From the NCBI GenBank assembly GCA_000421325.1, contig ATWQ01000004.1, forward strand, positions 40,551 through 104,550: a stretch of 64,000 nucleotides of DNA, given 5' to 3'. Made by a program: the position numbers and the translations under genes. Origin of the DNA: an alpha proteobacterium SCGC AAA536-K22 (lineage in GTDB: Bacteria; Pseudomonadota; Alphaproteobacteria; Puniceispirillales; Marisalimonadaceae). The notes under the pieces were generated by a model that did not search any database, was not told the DNA's origin, and saw only the letters and a program-made list of their open reading frames with translations. Every line of letters starts with the position of its first letter. The stretch's first letter is position 1. Of the stretch, positions 1 through 8,013 are shown piece by piece.

Positions 1-324
1 ATTGAAAATGCTGATAACAAACCAATTGAAGGATTACAATCTTGTGGAGCAAGTTGGTGGCAACGAGTTAGATTTGCAGTTATTCCTCAAGTAGTACCTT
101 TATTTATCTCATACACCCTTCTGAGGTTAGAAATTAATGTAAGAGCGTCAACCATCCTTGGTTTTGTAGGTGCTGGAGGTATTGGAGAAGCATTGTCTGC
201 TGTAATTCAGTTTAGATATGGCGACGAAATTATAGCTATTATGTTTTTATTAGTTATCACTATAATTTCCTTAGATTATTTCTCCAGATTTCTTAGGGGT
301 AGATTAATTGGAGACAATAAGTAA
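1..324 (+). CDS. phnE: phosphonate ABC transporter permease PhnE, first copy (C-terminal part)
   Basis: The 5' end lies outside the window; an open frame runs from base 1 to TAA at 322-324, giving about 107 residues. It holds the last part of a binding-protein-dependent inner-membrane permease: an amphipathic segment, the VPLFISYTLLRLEINVRAST stretch, a GFVGAGGIGEAL turn and a last membrane helix (IIAIMFLLVITIISL). The same region recurs in the next gene as RAAVIIGAMGAGGIGL, so the two are tandem PhnE paralogues that would form a heterodimeric channel for phosphonate uptake. Its stop codon overlaps the next start (TAATG). PhnC (ATPase) and PhnD (binding protein) would be expected upstream, off the edge. 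Confidence 0.85.
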   Translation: MENADNKPIEGLQSCGASWWQRVRFAVIPQVVPLFISYTLLRLEINVRASTILGFVGAGGIGEALSAVIQFRYGDEIIAIMFLLVITIISLDYFSRFLRGRLIGDNK

Positions 325-1682
325 TGGAGCAAGTATTAAATCAAAATGTTATTGATGCAGTTGATCTAAAACATAAAAAACATATTAGAATTCTTATTAT
401 AACTGGATTTGTCTTTCTGGTTTATTTAATTGGGTCAATATTACACTTTGATCTACCTAACTTAGCTAAAAAGTGGAATAAAGATCGAGCGTCTATGTTT
501 ATGTTAGATATTTACGCTCACAAAGACCATATAAAAATGAATTGGAAAGATCCTCAGAAAATTGACGTAAGATTTGAGGGTGGTCACAGGCATGTTTATA
601 AAGATGATCCCACTTGGCTTATTAGAAATAAAAATAATCAATCTACAATTGTTAACTTTGATAATGGTGGTCAGTTTGTTTTCTTTCCTAATAGAGTGGA
701 AATGAGAAATTTTCCTAATATCAATGAACCATTCATTTTTAAGCTTAATAAAAATGGTAAACCTTATGTCGATGGGTATGTTGGAAAGGAAAGTATGTTG
801 CCAAGTTGGATGCGTGCAACAGAAAACAAGGTTGAAGTGAGACCTTCTTTATATGAAAGGCTTCAGGTATATGGATCAAAAGTCGAAGTTCATAGATACG
901 AGTTAGGATGGAAATATTTTTGGTTTGATTTCGATAGCCCTCTTGTTGGAAAGAGATTTTTTGACGCTATATCACTTATGTTTAATGAGGACAGAGTAGA
1001 TCCAAAAATTTCAAATTTTAATCTTGTTGTAAATGAATTTTTAGAAAATGAAATTTGGCACCACAACACCGTTTTATTTGCCATGGTTGAAACATTATTA
1101 ATGGCCATTCTTGGAACATTAATTGCCTCAATGGTTGGTCTTCCACTAGCTTTTCTTGCTGCTTACAATGTTACTCCACTTTCCTCAATAAGGTTTTTTC
1201 TGAGAAGACTCTTCGACATGCTTCGCGGTATAGATATGTTAATTTGGAGTTTAATATTCCTTAGAGCTTTCGGTCCTGGACTTTTTACGGGAATTTTTGC
1301 AATCGCATTTACAGACACAGGTACTCTTGGTAAATTAATGTCTGAAGCTATAGAAAATACTGATAAAAAAGATAAAGAAGGTATCCAGTCAACTGGTGCA
1401 AATAAAGTTCTTCAACATAGATTTGGTATCATCCCACAAATACTACCAATTTTCATTTCACAAAGTTTATATTACCTAGAGTCCAACACAAGAGCTGCCG
1501 TAATTATTGGGGCAATGGGTGCTGGAGGTATAGGCTTACATTTCCTTGGGGCATTAATGACTGGAAATGATTTTGAAAACGTTGCTTACATGGCAATTTT
1601 AGTTTTAGTTGCTGTAATGTGCATTGATACTATGTCAGCCAAACTAAGAAGATTATTAATTGGTATAGAGGATAAAAAATAA
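324..1682 (+). CDS. phnE: phosphonate ABC transporter permease PhnE, second copy, long form
   Basis: The protein has 452 residues. An N-terminal membrane helix (about 23-43) precedes a hydrophilic stretch of about 190 residues, probably periplasmic. The permease core occupies about 245-445. The EAA-type coupling region is near 340-370 (SEAIENTDKKDKEGIQSTGA) and the conserved turn MGAGGIGLHFLGAL near 395-410. A typical PhnE is about 260-280 residues, so the N-terminal extension is the odd part; long second PhnE proteins are known from marine alphaproteobacteria. Its start overlaps the stop of the first phnE by one base, implying translational coupling and a heterodimer. The substrate class is inferred from the adjacent C-P lyase genes. 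Confidence 0.9.
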   Translation: MEQVLNQNVIDAVDLKHKKHIRILIITGFVFLVYLIGSILHFDLPNLAKKWNKDRASMFMLDIYAHKDHIKMNWKDPQKIDVRFEGGHRHVYKDDPTWLIRNKNNQSTIVNFDNGGQFVFFPNRVEMRNFPNINEPFIFKLNKNGKPYVDGYVGKESMLPSWMRATENKVEVRPSLYERLQVYGSKVEVHRYELGWKYFWFDFDSPLVGKRFFDAISLMFNEDRVDPKISNFNLVVNEFLENEIWHHNTVLFAMVETLLMAILGTLIASMVGLPLAFLAAYNVTPLSSIRFFLRRLFDMLRGIDMLIWSLIFLRAFGPGLFTGIFAIAFTDTGTLGKLMSEAIENTDKKDKEGIQSTGANKVLQHRFGIIPQILPIFISQSLYYLESNTRAAVIIGAMGAGGIGLHFLGALMTGNDFENVAYMAILVLVAVMCIDTMSAKLRRLLIGIEDKK

Positions 1683-1692
1683 AGGAGTTACT

Positions 1693-2157
1693 ATGAATAG
1701 ATATATTTTAATAATAGTTTTTTTAATTTGCCCGTTACTTGTTCAAGCTCAAAGCAAAGATACAAAAAAAATAAGCAGTGAGGTCTCTTCTCAGGAAGCT
1801 GGAACATTAGTTAATACAGAAGAAATTTTTCAAAAGCTTATTGATAAGTGTGATGATGTTAATCTTCTTATGTTAAGGGCAAGAATAAGATTAGAGTTAC
1901 CTAGAATAGATAAATCAGATGCCGAGAAAGTTGAAAAAATGATGTTAGAAGGTTTTGAAATTTGCTCGAAGAACAACCCTGAGGAAGCTAAAGTAAAATT
2001 AACAGAAGCATATGATATTGCCAAAAAGGCTGCATCTGAGAGATTTGGCCAGACTGGTACAGGTGGATTAGAAACTGTTAAAAAAGAAGTTGAAACCATA
2101 AAAGATAAAGATATTTCTAATGGCACAAAAGATAAGCCATGGTGGAAATTCTGGTAA
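1693..2157 (+). CDS. exported protein of unknown function in the phosphonate transport operon
   Basis: It encodes 154 residues and starts 10 bases after phnE with a good ribosome site (AAAGGAG at 1681-1687). The N terminus is a clear signal peptide (MNRYILIIVFLICPLLVQAQ), with likely cleavage near residue 19-20. The mature part is mostly charged helix with two cysteines (CDDVNLL and FEICSKNN) and ends in a tryptophan-rich tail, KPWWKFW. I do not recognise the family. Its position directly behind the permease suggests a periplasmic accessory of phosphonate uptake or envelope binding, but this is inference from position only. Confidence 0.7.
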   Translation: MNRYILIIVFLICPLLVQAQSKDTKKISSEVSSQEAGTLVNTEEIFQKLIDKCDDVNLLMLRARIRLELPRIDKSDAEKVEKMMLEGFEICSKNNPEEAKVKLTEAYDIAKKAASERFGQTGTGGLETVKKEVETIKDKDISNGTKDKPWWKFW

Positions 2158-2240
2158 TTAAAACTTAACTTTTTATTAAAATATTTGTAAAAAAAATGAA
2201 AAATTATTTCGTAATGATCTTCTAAAAAAGGAGATCTAAA

Positions 2241-3161
2241 ATGAAATTAAAACCTTTTGATCGTCCAGGAACCTTTTATAAAGGCAATTTGCATGGGCAT
2301 AGCGATCATTCAGACGGACTACTTAAACCAAAGGCTGTCATTGATCATTACAGATCATTTAATTACGATTTTACCTGTCTTTCAGATCATTTGTGGCATG
2401 ATAAAAAATTTGCAGCCCAAACTGTTTTAGATGTCTCTACATTAAACTATAAAGATTTTGTTGCATTACCTAGTGCTGAGATTCACGCTAAAGGTAAGAA
2501 ATATGATAAAGCTGGTTTGTGGCATCTTGTAGCTAATGGCTTGCCACTAAATTTTAAAATGGCCTCTGAGATTGAAACAGTAAATGAACTTTTAGATAGA
2601 ACTCTAAAAACTGGTGCATTTGTAACAATAGCTCATCCAGAGTGGTATTCATTATCGTCTGATGAGGCCATTAAAGTAAGTAATGCTCACGCAGTTGAAA
2701 TCTATAATCACGCCGCAACAATTAGCTCAAATAGAGGTAGTGGAATAGCTACTGCTGATTTATTATTAAATGAAAATATTAGAATCTTGCTTACTGCAGC
2801 AGATGATTCTCACTTTCGCAAAAAAGACACTTTTGGAGGTTGGGTTTTTGTAAAAGCTAGAAATTTAACTATTGACAATATTTTAAATGCCCTCAAAAAA
2901 GGTCATTACTATTCCTCAACTGGTCTAGCCATATACAATATCGAAGTGGTTGATAATGAAATTAATGTAGAATGTAGTTGTGCATCACATATAATTATTT
3001 CAGGCTCATCACATTCTGCTTTGTCCAAAAGTGGGTATAATATCACGAGGGCAAGTTTTGACTTAAATAAGCTAGATTCAGATTTTTTTAGGGTAACCAT
3101 CTTTAATGAATATGGAAAATATGCTTGGTCTAATCCTTACTGGTTAGATGAAATTTTTTAA
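2241..3161 (+). CDS. PHP-domain phosphoesterase, candidate cyclic ribose-phosphate hydrolase
   Basis: The protein has 306 residues and a strong Shine-Dalgarno (AAAGGAG) ahead of its ATG. The trinuclear-metal PHP motifs are complete: H18-x-H20 in NLHGHSDHSDG, D49-H50 in LSDH, E80 in PSAEIH, H95 in WHL, H132 in IAHPEW, and D189-x-H191 in AADDSHF. Residues 220-306 form a separate beta-rich end. PHP enzymes hydrolyse phosphate esters; one member, PhnPP of Eggerthella lenta, opens the 5-phosphoribosyl 1,2-cyclic phosphate made by C-P lyase. With no metallo-beta-lactamase PhnP visible here, this gene is a good candidate for that step. The fold is well supported; the substrate is inferred from context. 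Confidence 0.75.
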   Translation: MKLKPFDRPGTFYKGNLHGHSDHSDGLLKPKAVIDHYRSFNYDFTCLSDHLWHDKKFAAQTVLDVSTLNYKDFVALPSAEIHAKGKKYDKAGLWHLVANGLPLNFKMASEIETVNELLDRTLKTGAFVTIAHPEWYSLSSDEAIKVSNAHAVEIYNHAATISSNRGSGIATADLLLNENIRILLTAADDSHFRKKDTFGGWVFVKARNLTIDNILNALKKGHYYSSTGLAIYNIEVVDNEINVECSCASHIIISGSSHSALSKSGYNITRASFDLNKLDSDFFRVTIFNEYGKYAWSNPYWLDEIF

Positions 3162-3176
3162 AGATAGGAGTAACGA

Positions 3177-3233
3177 TTGAAGATACTAGAGTTAACATAT
3201 CTCAATGTTTTTATTTTTTTAGCACGTTTTTAG
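3177..3233 (+). other. possible 18-codon leader ORF ahead of the hexapeptide transferase
   Basis: A TTG at 3177 follows a well-placed ribosome site (ATAGGAG, 3164-3170) and opens an 18-codon frame, mostly hydrophobic, ending in TAG at 3231-3233. The stop is four bases before the ATG of the next gene, which has no ribosome site of its own. It may act by translational coupling or as a leader peptide. It is in a different frame from the downstream gene, so it is not a missed N terminus. Very short and possibly fortuitous. Confidence 0.25.
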
Positions 3234-3237
3234 TCAC

Positions 3238-3852
3238 ATGAAAAAACTCGATAAAAACAAGCCTTTAATTCACTCAGATTGTCAAATTGTAGACAGTGAT
3301 TTTGGTTCTTTTGTTGAAATAGGTGAATATTCTATTATTTCAAATTCTAATTTCGGTGATTATTCTTATTGTACAAGATTTTGTGATATAGCCAATACAG
3401 ACATAAAAAAATTTTCTAATATTGCAAGCTCTGTTAGAATAGGTCCAACGGACCATCCAATGGAAAAAGCAAGTCTTCATCATTTTTTATATAGATCAAC
3501 TGACTATTGGGAAGACAAAGAACATGACAAAGATTTTTTTAAAAATCGATATTCCAGAAAAACTATAATTGGCAATGATACATGGATAGGACATGCTGCT
3601 ATTGTTAAACCTGACATTACAGTTGGGGATGGTGCCATAATTGGAGCTGGTTCTGTTGTTACCAAAGATGTAGAAAGTTATACTATTGTAGCAGGAAATC
3701 CTGCTAAGATTATAAGAAGAAGATTTTCAGAAAAAGTTGCAATTCAATTATCTGAAATTCAATGGTGGAATTGGTCTCATGAGAAAATAGGATCTTCCTT
3801 AGACGACTTTAGAACTTTAAGTGTTGAGGATTTTATATCAAAATATAAATAG
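3238..3852 (+). CDS. phosphonate-cluster hexapeptide-repeat transferase
   Basis: It has 204 residues with left-handed beta-helix hexapeptide repeats at about 15-60 and 118-160, ending in the acyltransferase signature TWIGHAAIVKPDITVGDGAI and VAGNPAKIIRRRF. This is the pattern of the transferase hexapeptide-repeat family regularly found inside C-P lyase loci (TIGR03308-like). H115 region (WIGHAA) matches the usual catalytic or acetyl-CoA site of xenobiotic-acetyltransferase-type proteins. The substrate is unknown; acetylation of an aminophosphonate or of a ribosylated intermediate is possible. It ends one base before the oppositely oriented phnM paralogue. Confidence 0.8.
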   Translation: MKKLDKNKPLIHSDCQIVDSDFGSFVEIGEYSIISNSNFGDYSYCTRFCDIANTDIKKFSNIASSVRIGPTDHPMEKASLHHFLYRSTDYWEDKEHDKDFFKNRYSRKTIIGNDTWIGHAAIVKPDITVGDGAIIGAGSVVTKDVESYTIVAGNPAKIIRRRFSEKVAIQLSEIQWWNWSHEKIGSSLDDFRTLSVEDFISKYK

Positions 3853-3853
3853 A

Positions 3854-5068
3854 TTAGGATACTGCATTAGATGATTTAATAAATCTGTCAGCAACGCTTT
3901 TACAAACACTTGCAATCTTTCCATTACATATTGTTGCTTCTATCTCTCTTGTTTTTGGGTTTATAATTACTAAATCTGCGTAATTTTCTACTTTGATAGC
4001 TCCTCTTTTGTCAATATTTAGTGCCTTCGCGGGATTTTCTGATATTAATGCCCATGCATTTTCAATAGAACAAATCTTATGATCTAACAAATACCAAATT
4101 GACTGGAGTAGTGATGGATAATAATAATCTGATACTAGAATACTACAGTATCCTAGTTTTAATAATTCTAAGGTAGATACATTTCCATTATGTGAACCAC
4201 CTCTAACTAAATTAGGCGCACCCATTATTACATTTTCATTATTAAAGTATGCTTCTTTAGCAGCTAAAATACTTGTTGGAAATTCACAAATATTAGCACC
4301 AAAACTTCTAAACCATTTTCTATCCTTTATGCTTTCATCATCATGCGAACCAAATTTAATATTATTAGATTTCATAAAATTGCTTAATGTTTTTAAACTA
4401 TCACTTACTTCATTTTCTTTTGTTAATCGATAATTCACAATATTTGCAAGTTCACTTTTTTCCATAGACATTTTATTAGCCCATGTTGCAAATGCTGAAG
4501 GTTTGTTTTGAATTTTTTCTATGGCATCAGGTATATGGTTGTTGAATACCACATAATTAAGTTCGTATTCTGTAATTAAATCAATAAGTTCTTGAACTTT
4601 TTCTATAAGATGAGTTTCGTATCTTACCTGAACATTTATATTAGTTATCATAGAAGGTCTGTATTTATTGAGATTTTCTAAAAATATTTTAGCGTACTCA
4701 GGACTTCTTATTCTACCTTCCCAGCTATAGCTACATGCTAGGTAAGCCGTAGTAATGCCATTAATGGAAAGTTCTTTGTCAACAACTTTAAGAGTATCAT
4801 TCATATCAAAACTTACGCCTGGTCTTGGAAATAACTGTCTTTCAAATCCATCTCCATGTAAGTCTATTATTCCAGGTAATACCCAAAAACCCGTCAAATC
4901 TATAACTGGATAATTTTTTTTTATATATTGATTAGCTTTATTAACTTCAATTGAAGTTAAAAATTTATCTTCAATAGTTATGGTTCCTGATTGCATTTTA
5001 TTATGATGCAAAAATTTACTGCCCTGTAAAATATATCCTGAAAATTGATTTGATTGTATTTGATTCAT
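3854..5068 (-). CDS. PhnM-like amidohydrolase, divergent paralogue
   Basis: The protein has 404 residues and the amidohydrolase fold of PhnM, which removes pyrophosphate from alpha-D-ribose 1-(alkylphosphonate) 5-triphosphate. Metal-site elements are present: H71-x-D73 in DLHGDGFERQ, NNHIP in the middle, SHDDES, and the C-terminal MGAPNLVRGGSHNGN and SDYYYPSLL. It differs from the canonical copy at 11.7-12.8 kb: HGDG replaces HTDN, and the SLMDHTPGQRQF loop is replaced by VVFNNHIPDAIEK. It lies 51 bases behind the GntR regulator on the same strand, probably co-transcribed. It may handle a different ribosylated substrate or be a regulated spare copy. Confidence 0.8.
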   Translation of the reverse strand: MNQIQSNQFSGYILQGSKFLHHNKMQSGTITIEDKFLTSIEVNKANQYIKKNYPVIDLTGFWVLPGIIDLHGDGFERQLFPRPGVSFDMNDTLKVVDKELSINGITTAYLACSYSWEGRIRSPEYAKIFLENLNKYRPSMITNINVQVRYETHLIEKVQELIDLITEYELNYVVFNNHIPDAIEKIQNKPSAFATWANKMSMEKSELANIVNYRLTKENEVSDSLKTLSNFMKSNNIKFGSHDDESIKDRKWFRSFGANICEFPTSILAAKEAYFNNENVIMGAPNLVRGGSHNGNVSTLELLKLGYCSILVSDYYYPSLLQSIWYLLDHKICSIENAWALISENPAKALNIDKRGAIKVENYADLVIINPKTREIEATICNGKIASVCKSVADRFIKSSNAVS

Positions 5069-5119
5069 ATATTTTACTTATCTTAATTTTATTAATTTTA
5101 TATTACAAATATCAAAAGT

Positions 5120-5827
5120 TTAATCTTCTAATGTTAATTGAATTCTTTCGCCAACAAACCATGTCTGACTGAACTCTATTGGGATACAATTTAAATCTTG
5201 ATTCACATATGTTGTTTTAAGAAGTGGGCTATTAATTTTACAATTAAGTAAATTTGCTTGAATACTATCAGCTAGCTCTGCGATTATATTAGTGTTTGAC
5301 CTAACAAAATCATTTACACCCAATAACTTTAGTGTGTGTGTTATAGATAATTCTTTTTGAAATATTTCTAGAAAACTAGGAAACCTTTTATTTGGAATTA
5401 TTCTTTTAGTTATAATAGTTGGAATATTATTAATTTTACCAGTTGTTTCTATTAAAAGAATCTCATCTTTTGAATTTATTTTTAAATTATCAGCTTCTAT
5501 CTTTGATGCTTTTCTATACTCTGATCTAATAATTGTTGTTTTAGGAATATTGTTTTCATTAGTAATATTCTGTGAAAATCTTACTCTTTTTCCAATTTTA
5601 TATTTTAACTTAGAAGCTTGAACTATTACACCAGATCCTCTTTTAGAAAATAAAATTCCTTCATTTTTTAATATTTGCAAAGCTCTTCTAACCGTGTGTC
5701 TATTTACTCCAAATCTTTTTGAAAGATGATTTTCAGAAGGTAGTTTATCACCTGAATTGTATATGTTATCCGCCACATCTTTTTTTAAGGCTTCATAAAT
5801 TTGATAATAAATGAGTTTAGAATTCAT
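5120..5827 (-). CDS. phnF: GntR-family regulator of the phosphonate genes (PhnF-type)
   Basis: It has 235 residues. An N-terminal winged helix-turn-helix (about 10-70) carries the GntR signature KLPSENHLSKRFGVNRHTVR and a KRGSGVIV wing. Residues about 90-235 form a UTRA ligand-binding domain typical of the HutC subfamily, to which PhnF belongs. The gene is divergent from phnG across a 95-base spacer containing a triple TTGTATAG repeat, a likely operator. It probably represses its own transcript (with the downstream phnM paralogue) and phnGHIJKLN in response to phosphate or phosphonate state. The family is clear; targets are inferred from position. Confidence 0.85.
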   Translation of the reverse strand: MNSKLIYYQIYEALKKDVADNIYNSGDKLPSENHLSKRFGVNRHTVRRALQILKNEGILFSKRGSGVIVQASKLKYKIGKRVRFSQNITNENNIPKTTIIRSEYRKASKIEADNLKINSKDEILLIETTGKINNIPTIITKRIIPNKRFPSFLEIFQKELSITHTLKLLGVNDFVRSNTNIIAELADSIQANLLNCKINSPLLKTTYVNQDLNCIPIEFSQTWFVGERIQLTLED

Positions 5828-5852
5828 GTAATAAAAACTTAATAAAAATATA

Positions 5853-5906
5853 ATTGTATAATTAATGTTTTATAATTATAGGTTGTATAGTTGTATAGTT
5901 GTATAG
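5853..5906. promoter_or_regulatory. phnF-phnG divergent control region with triple TTGTATAG repeat
   Basis: Three perfect head-to-tail copies of TTGTATAG occupy 5883-5890, 5891-5898 and 5899-5906, with a partial fourth (TTGTATA) at 5854-5860. A TATAAT hexamer at 5871-5876 could be the phnG -10 element, which would place the repeats around the start of transcription, as expected for a repressor site. The GTATA core resembles the published mycobacterial PhnF operator (TGGTATAGACCA). Binding by the adjacent GntR protein is inferred. Confidence 0.5.
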
Positions 5907-5922
5907 TAAAGAAGTAATTTAA

Positions 5923-6363
5923 ATGATTAAAAAAAGAAAATCTTGGATGAGTTTGTTAGCAACATCTAACCAAAGTGATTTGTTAAATCTCTGGGAACAA
6001 AAAAAAATAAAAGTCAATTATGTATGGTTAAGAACACCTGAAATTGGAAGCATAATGGCTCAAGGAAGAATGGGTGTAACTGGAGATAAATTTAATATTG
6101 GTGAAGTTACTATAACTAGATGTTCCTTAAAATTGAATTGTGGAACAATAGGTCATAGTTATGTTCAAGGAAGAAGTAAGAAAAAAGCTGAAATAAGCGC
6201 ATTATGTGATGCTCTTATGCAAACTAAAATGTCCAAAGAAATAAATAAAAATATTATTATTCCTTTAGAAAAAATTAAAAAAGATAATAAAGACAAAATT
6301 CTCTCAAAAGCTGAAGCTACGAAAGTTGATTTTTTTACTCTTGTAAGAGGAGAAAGCGATTAA
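5923..6363 (+). CDS. phnG: C-P lyase core subunit PhnG
   Basis: The protein has 146 residues with the characteristic PhnG pattern: an N-terminal helical part, then PEIGSIMAQGRMGVTG and FNIGEVTITRCSLKL followed by GTIGHSYVQGR. PhnG is part of the PhnGHIJ core, which with PhnI transfers the phosphonate onto C1 of ribose with displacement of adenine from ATP. It is the first gene of the plus-strand phn operon, directly downstream of the TTGTATAG repeats. Its stop overlaps the phnH start (TTAATG). The C-terminal 30 residues are lysine-rich and less conserved. Confidence 0.93.
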   Translation: MIKKRKSWMSLLATSNQSDLLNLWEQKKIKVNYVWLRTPEIGSIMAQGRMGVTGDKFNIGEVTITRCSLKLNCGTIGHSYVQGRSKKKAEISALCDALMQTKMSKEINKNIIIPLEKIKKDNKDKILSKAEATKVDFFTLVRGESD

Positions 6364-6932
6364 TGGAAAATTATCCTTTTTCTGAAAATTCTATAAATAG
6401 TTCTATTGCTTTTAGATCATTACTAAATGCAACATCATATCCAGGTAGATCTTTTCAGATAAATAAACTTAACAAACCAAGTGTATTGTCAAATGCAGCA
6501 GCAATAATACTAATTACATTATGTGATAATGAAAGTAATGTTTACCTCTCAAAAGAATATAATACAGAAGAAGTAAGGAATTGGTTAATTTTTAATACTG
6601 GTGCTATTAGTAGTAACAAAAAGAATGCTGATTTTGTAATTGGTACATGGAAATCTTTATTGCCATTAAATGAATTCAAAATAGGAGTACCTGAGTATCC
6701 AGAAAGATCTGCAACTTTAATAATTGAAGAATCAAAATATAAAAAAGTAAAATGCAACATTGATGGTCCAGGCATAAAAAATAAATTACATATTGAATTA
6801 CCTAATCCTGAATTATTTATCGAAAATAATAATCTTTATCCTTTAGGTTTAGATTTCTATTTCACAAATGACTTAGAAATTTTATCTATTCCTCGTTCAA
6901 CAAAAATTAATATCATAAAAACGGAGCATTAG
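6363..6932 (+). CDS. phnH: C-P lyase core subunit PhnH
   Basis: This 189-residue protein matches PhnH in length and position between phnG and phnI. Visible family features are FRSLLNATSYPGR near the N terminus, a central LITLCDNES segment, a WLIFNTGA motif and a C-terminal SIPRSTKI. PhnH is a PLP-transferase-fold protein that has lost cofactor binding and acts structurally in the C-P lyase core. It is coupled to phnG by a one-base overlap, and phnI starts in the base after its stop. Sequence identity to well-studied PhnH proteins is modest, but the gene order makes the call firm. Confidence 0.9.
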   Translation: MENYPFSENSINSSIAFRSLLNATSYPGRSFQINKLNKPSVLSNAAAIILITLCDNESNVYLSKEYNTEEVRNWLIFNTGAISSNKKNADFVIGTWKSLLPLNEFKIGVPEYPERSATLIIEESKYKKVKCNIDGPGIKNKLHIELPNPELFIENNNLYPLGLDFYFTNDLEILSIPRSTKINIIKTEH

Positions 6933-8009
6933 ATGTATGTAGCTGTTAAAGGTGGAGAAGTAGCAATTGATAACGCTCATTCCTGGATGTCAGAAATAAG
7001 AAGAGGTGATACATCCATTCCGAATACTTCCCTTGATCAAATATCAGAACAACTCACACTTGGCGTTGATAGAGTAATGTCTGAAGGTTCTCTATATGAT
7101 AAAGACCTTGCTGCATTAGCTATAAAACAGTCTAGAGGTGATTTGATAGAAGCTATATTTTTGTTAAGAGCTTACAGAACAACTCTTACAAGATTTAGTT
7201 ACAGCAAACCAGTTAATACAGCAAATATGACATGCCTTAGAAGGATTTCAGCAACTTTTAAAGATATACCAGGTGGACAAAAATTAGGCCCTACTTTTGA
7301 TTACACGCATAGGCTTTTGGACTTTAAATTACTAGCTGAAAATGAATCACCTATTAGTCCAACAAAAAAATATAATGACAACAAAATGCCTCATGTTTTA
7401 AGTTTTTTAAATCAAGAAGATTTAATGCAAAACGAAAAAGATAACAATCTTGATCCTATCGATATAACACGAGAACCTATTAGCTATCCAACATCTCGTT
7501 CGGCGAGGTTGCAAGCATTATCAAGAGGAGATGAGGGTTTTTTACTTGGCCTCGCATATTCTACTCAAAGAGGATATGCAAGAAATCATGCATTTGTAGG
7601 GGAACTAAGAATTGGCATAGTTGACGTAGAGCTTCATATTCCAGAATTAGATTTTGAGATTAATGTTGCTGAGATCATTTTAACTGAATGTGAAACGGTA
7701 AATCAATTTCAAGGATCAAAAATTGAGCCTCCACAATTTACAAGAGGTTATGGTTTAGTATTCGGACAAACTGAAAGAAAAGCTTTAGCGATGGCATTGA
7801 TCGATAGAGCATTAAGATGGAAAGAATTAGGTGAAGATTATTCTGGCGCACCAGCACAAGACGAAGAATTTGTTATTTCACATTGCGACAATATTCAAGC
7901 AACTGGTTTTTTAGAGCATATAAAACTACCACATTATGTTGATTTTCAATCTGAACTAGAGCTCATTAGAAAAATTAGAGCTGACGCTAAAGTTAATATG
8001 AAAAGGTAA
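6933..8009 (+). CDS. phnI: C-P lyase core subunit PhnI (nucleosidase/transferase)
   Basis: It has 358 residues beginning MYVAVKGGEVAIDNAHSW, the conserved PhnI opening. Other typical segments are DRVMSEGSLYDKDLAALAIKQ (given in part), LRAYRTTLTR, RRISATFKDIPGGQKLGPTFDYTHR (in part) and FTRGYGLVFGQTERKA. PhnI displaces adenine from ATP and, within the PhnGHIJ complex with PhnL, produces alpha-D-ribose 1-phosphonate 5-triphosphate. It starts in the base after the phnH stop, and phnJ follows after four bases, so the four core subunits should be made in fixed ratio. Confidence 0.95.
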   Translation: MYVAVKGGEVAIDNAHSWMSEIRRGDTSIPNTSLDQISEQLTLGVDRVMSEGSLYDKDLAALAIKQSRGDLIEAIFLLRAYRTTLTRFSYSKPVNTANMTCLRRISATFKDIPGGQKLGPTFDYTHRLLDFKLLAENESPISPTKKYNDNKMPHVLSFLNQEDLMQNEKDNNLDPIDITREPISYPTSRSARLQALSRGDEGFLLGLAYSTQRGYARNHAFVGELRIGIVDVELHIPELDFEINVAEIILTECETVNQFQGSKIEPPQFTRGYGLVFGQTERKALAMALIDRALRWKELGEDYSGAPAQDEEFVISHCDNIQATGFLEHIKLPHYVDFQSELELIRKIRADAKVNMKR

Positions 8010-8013
8010 TAAA

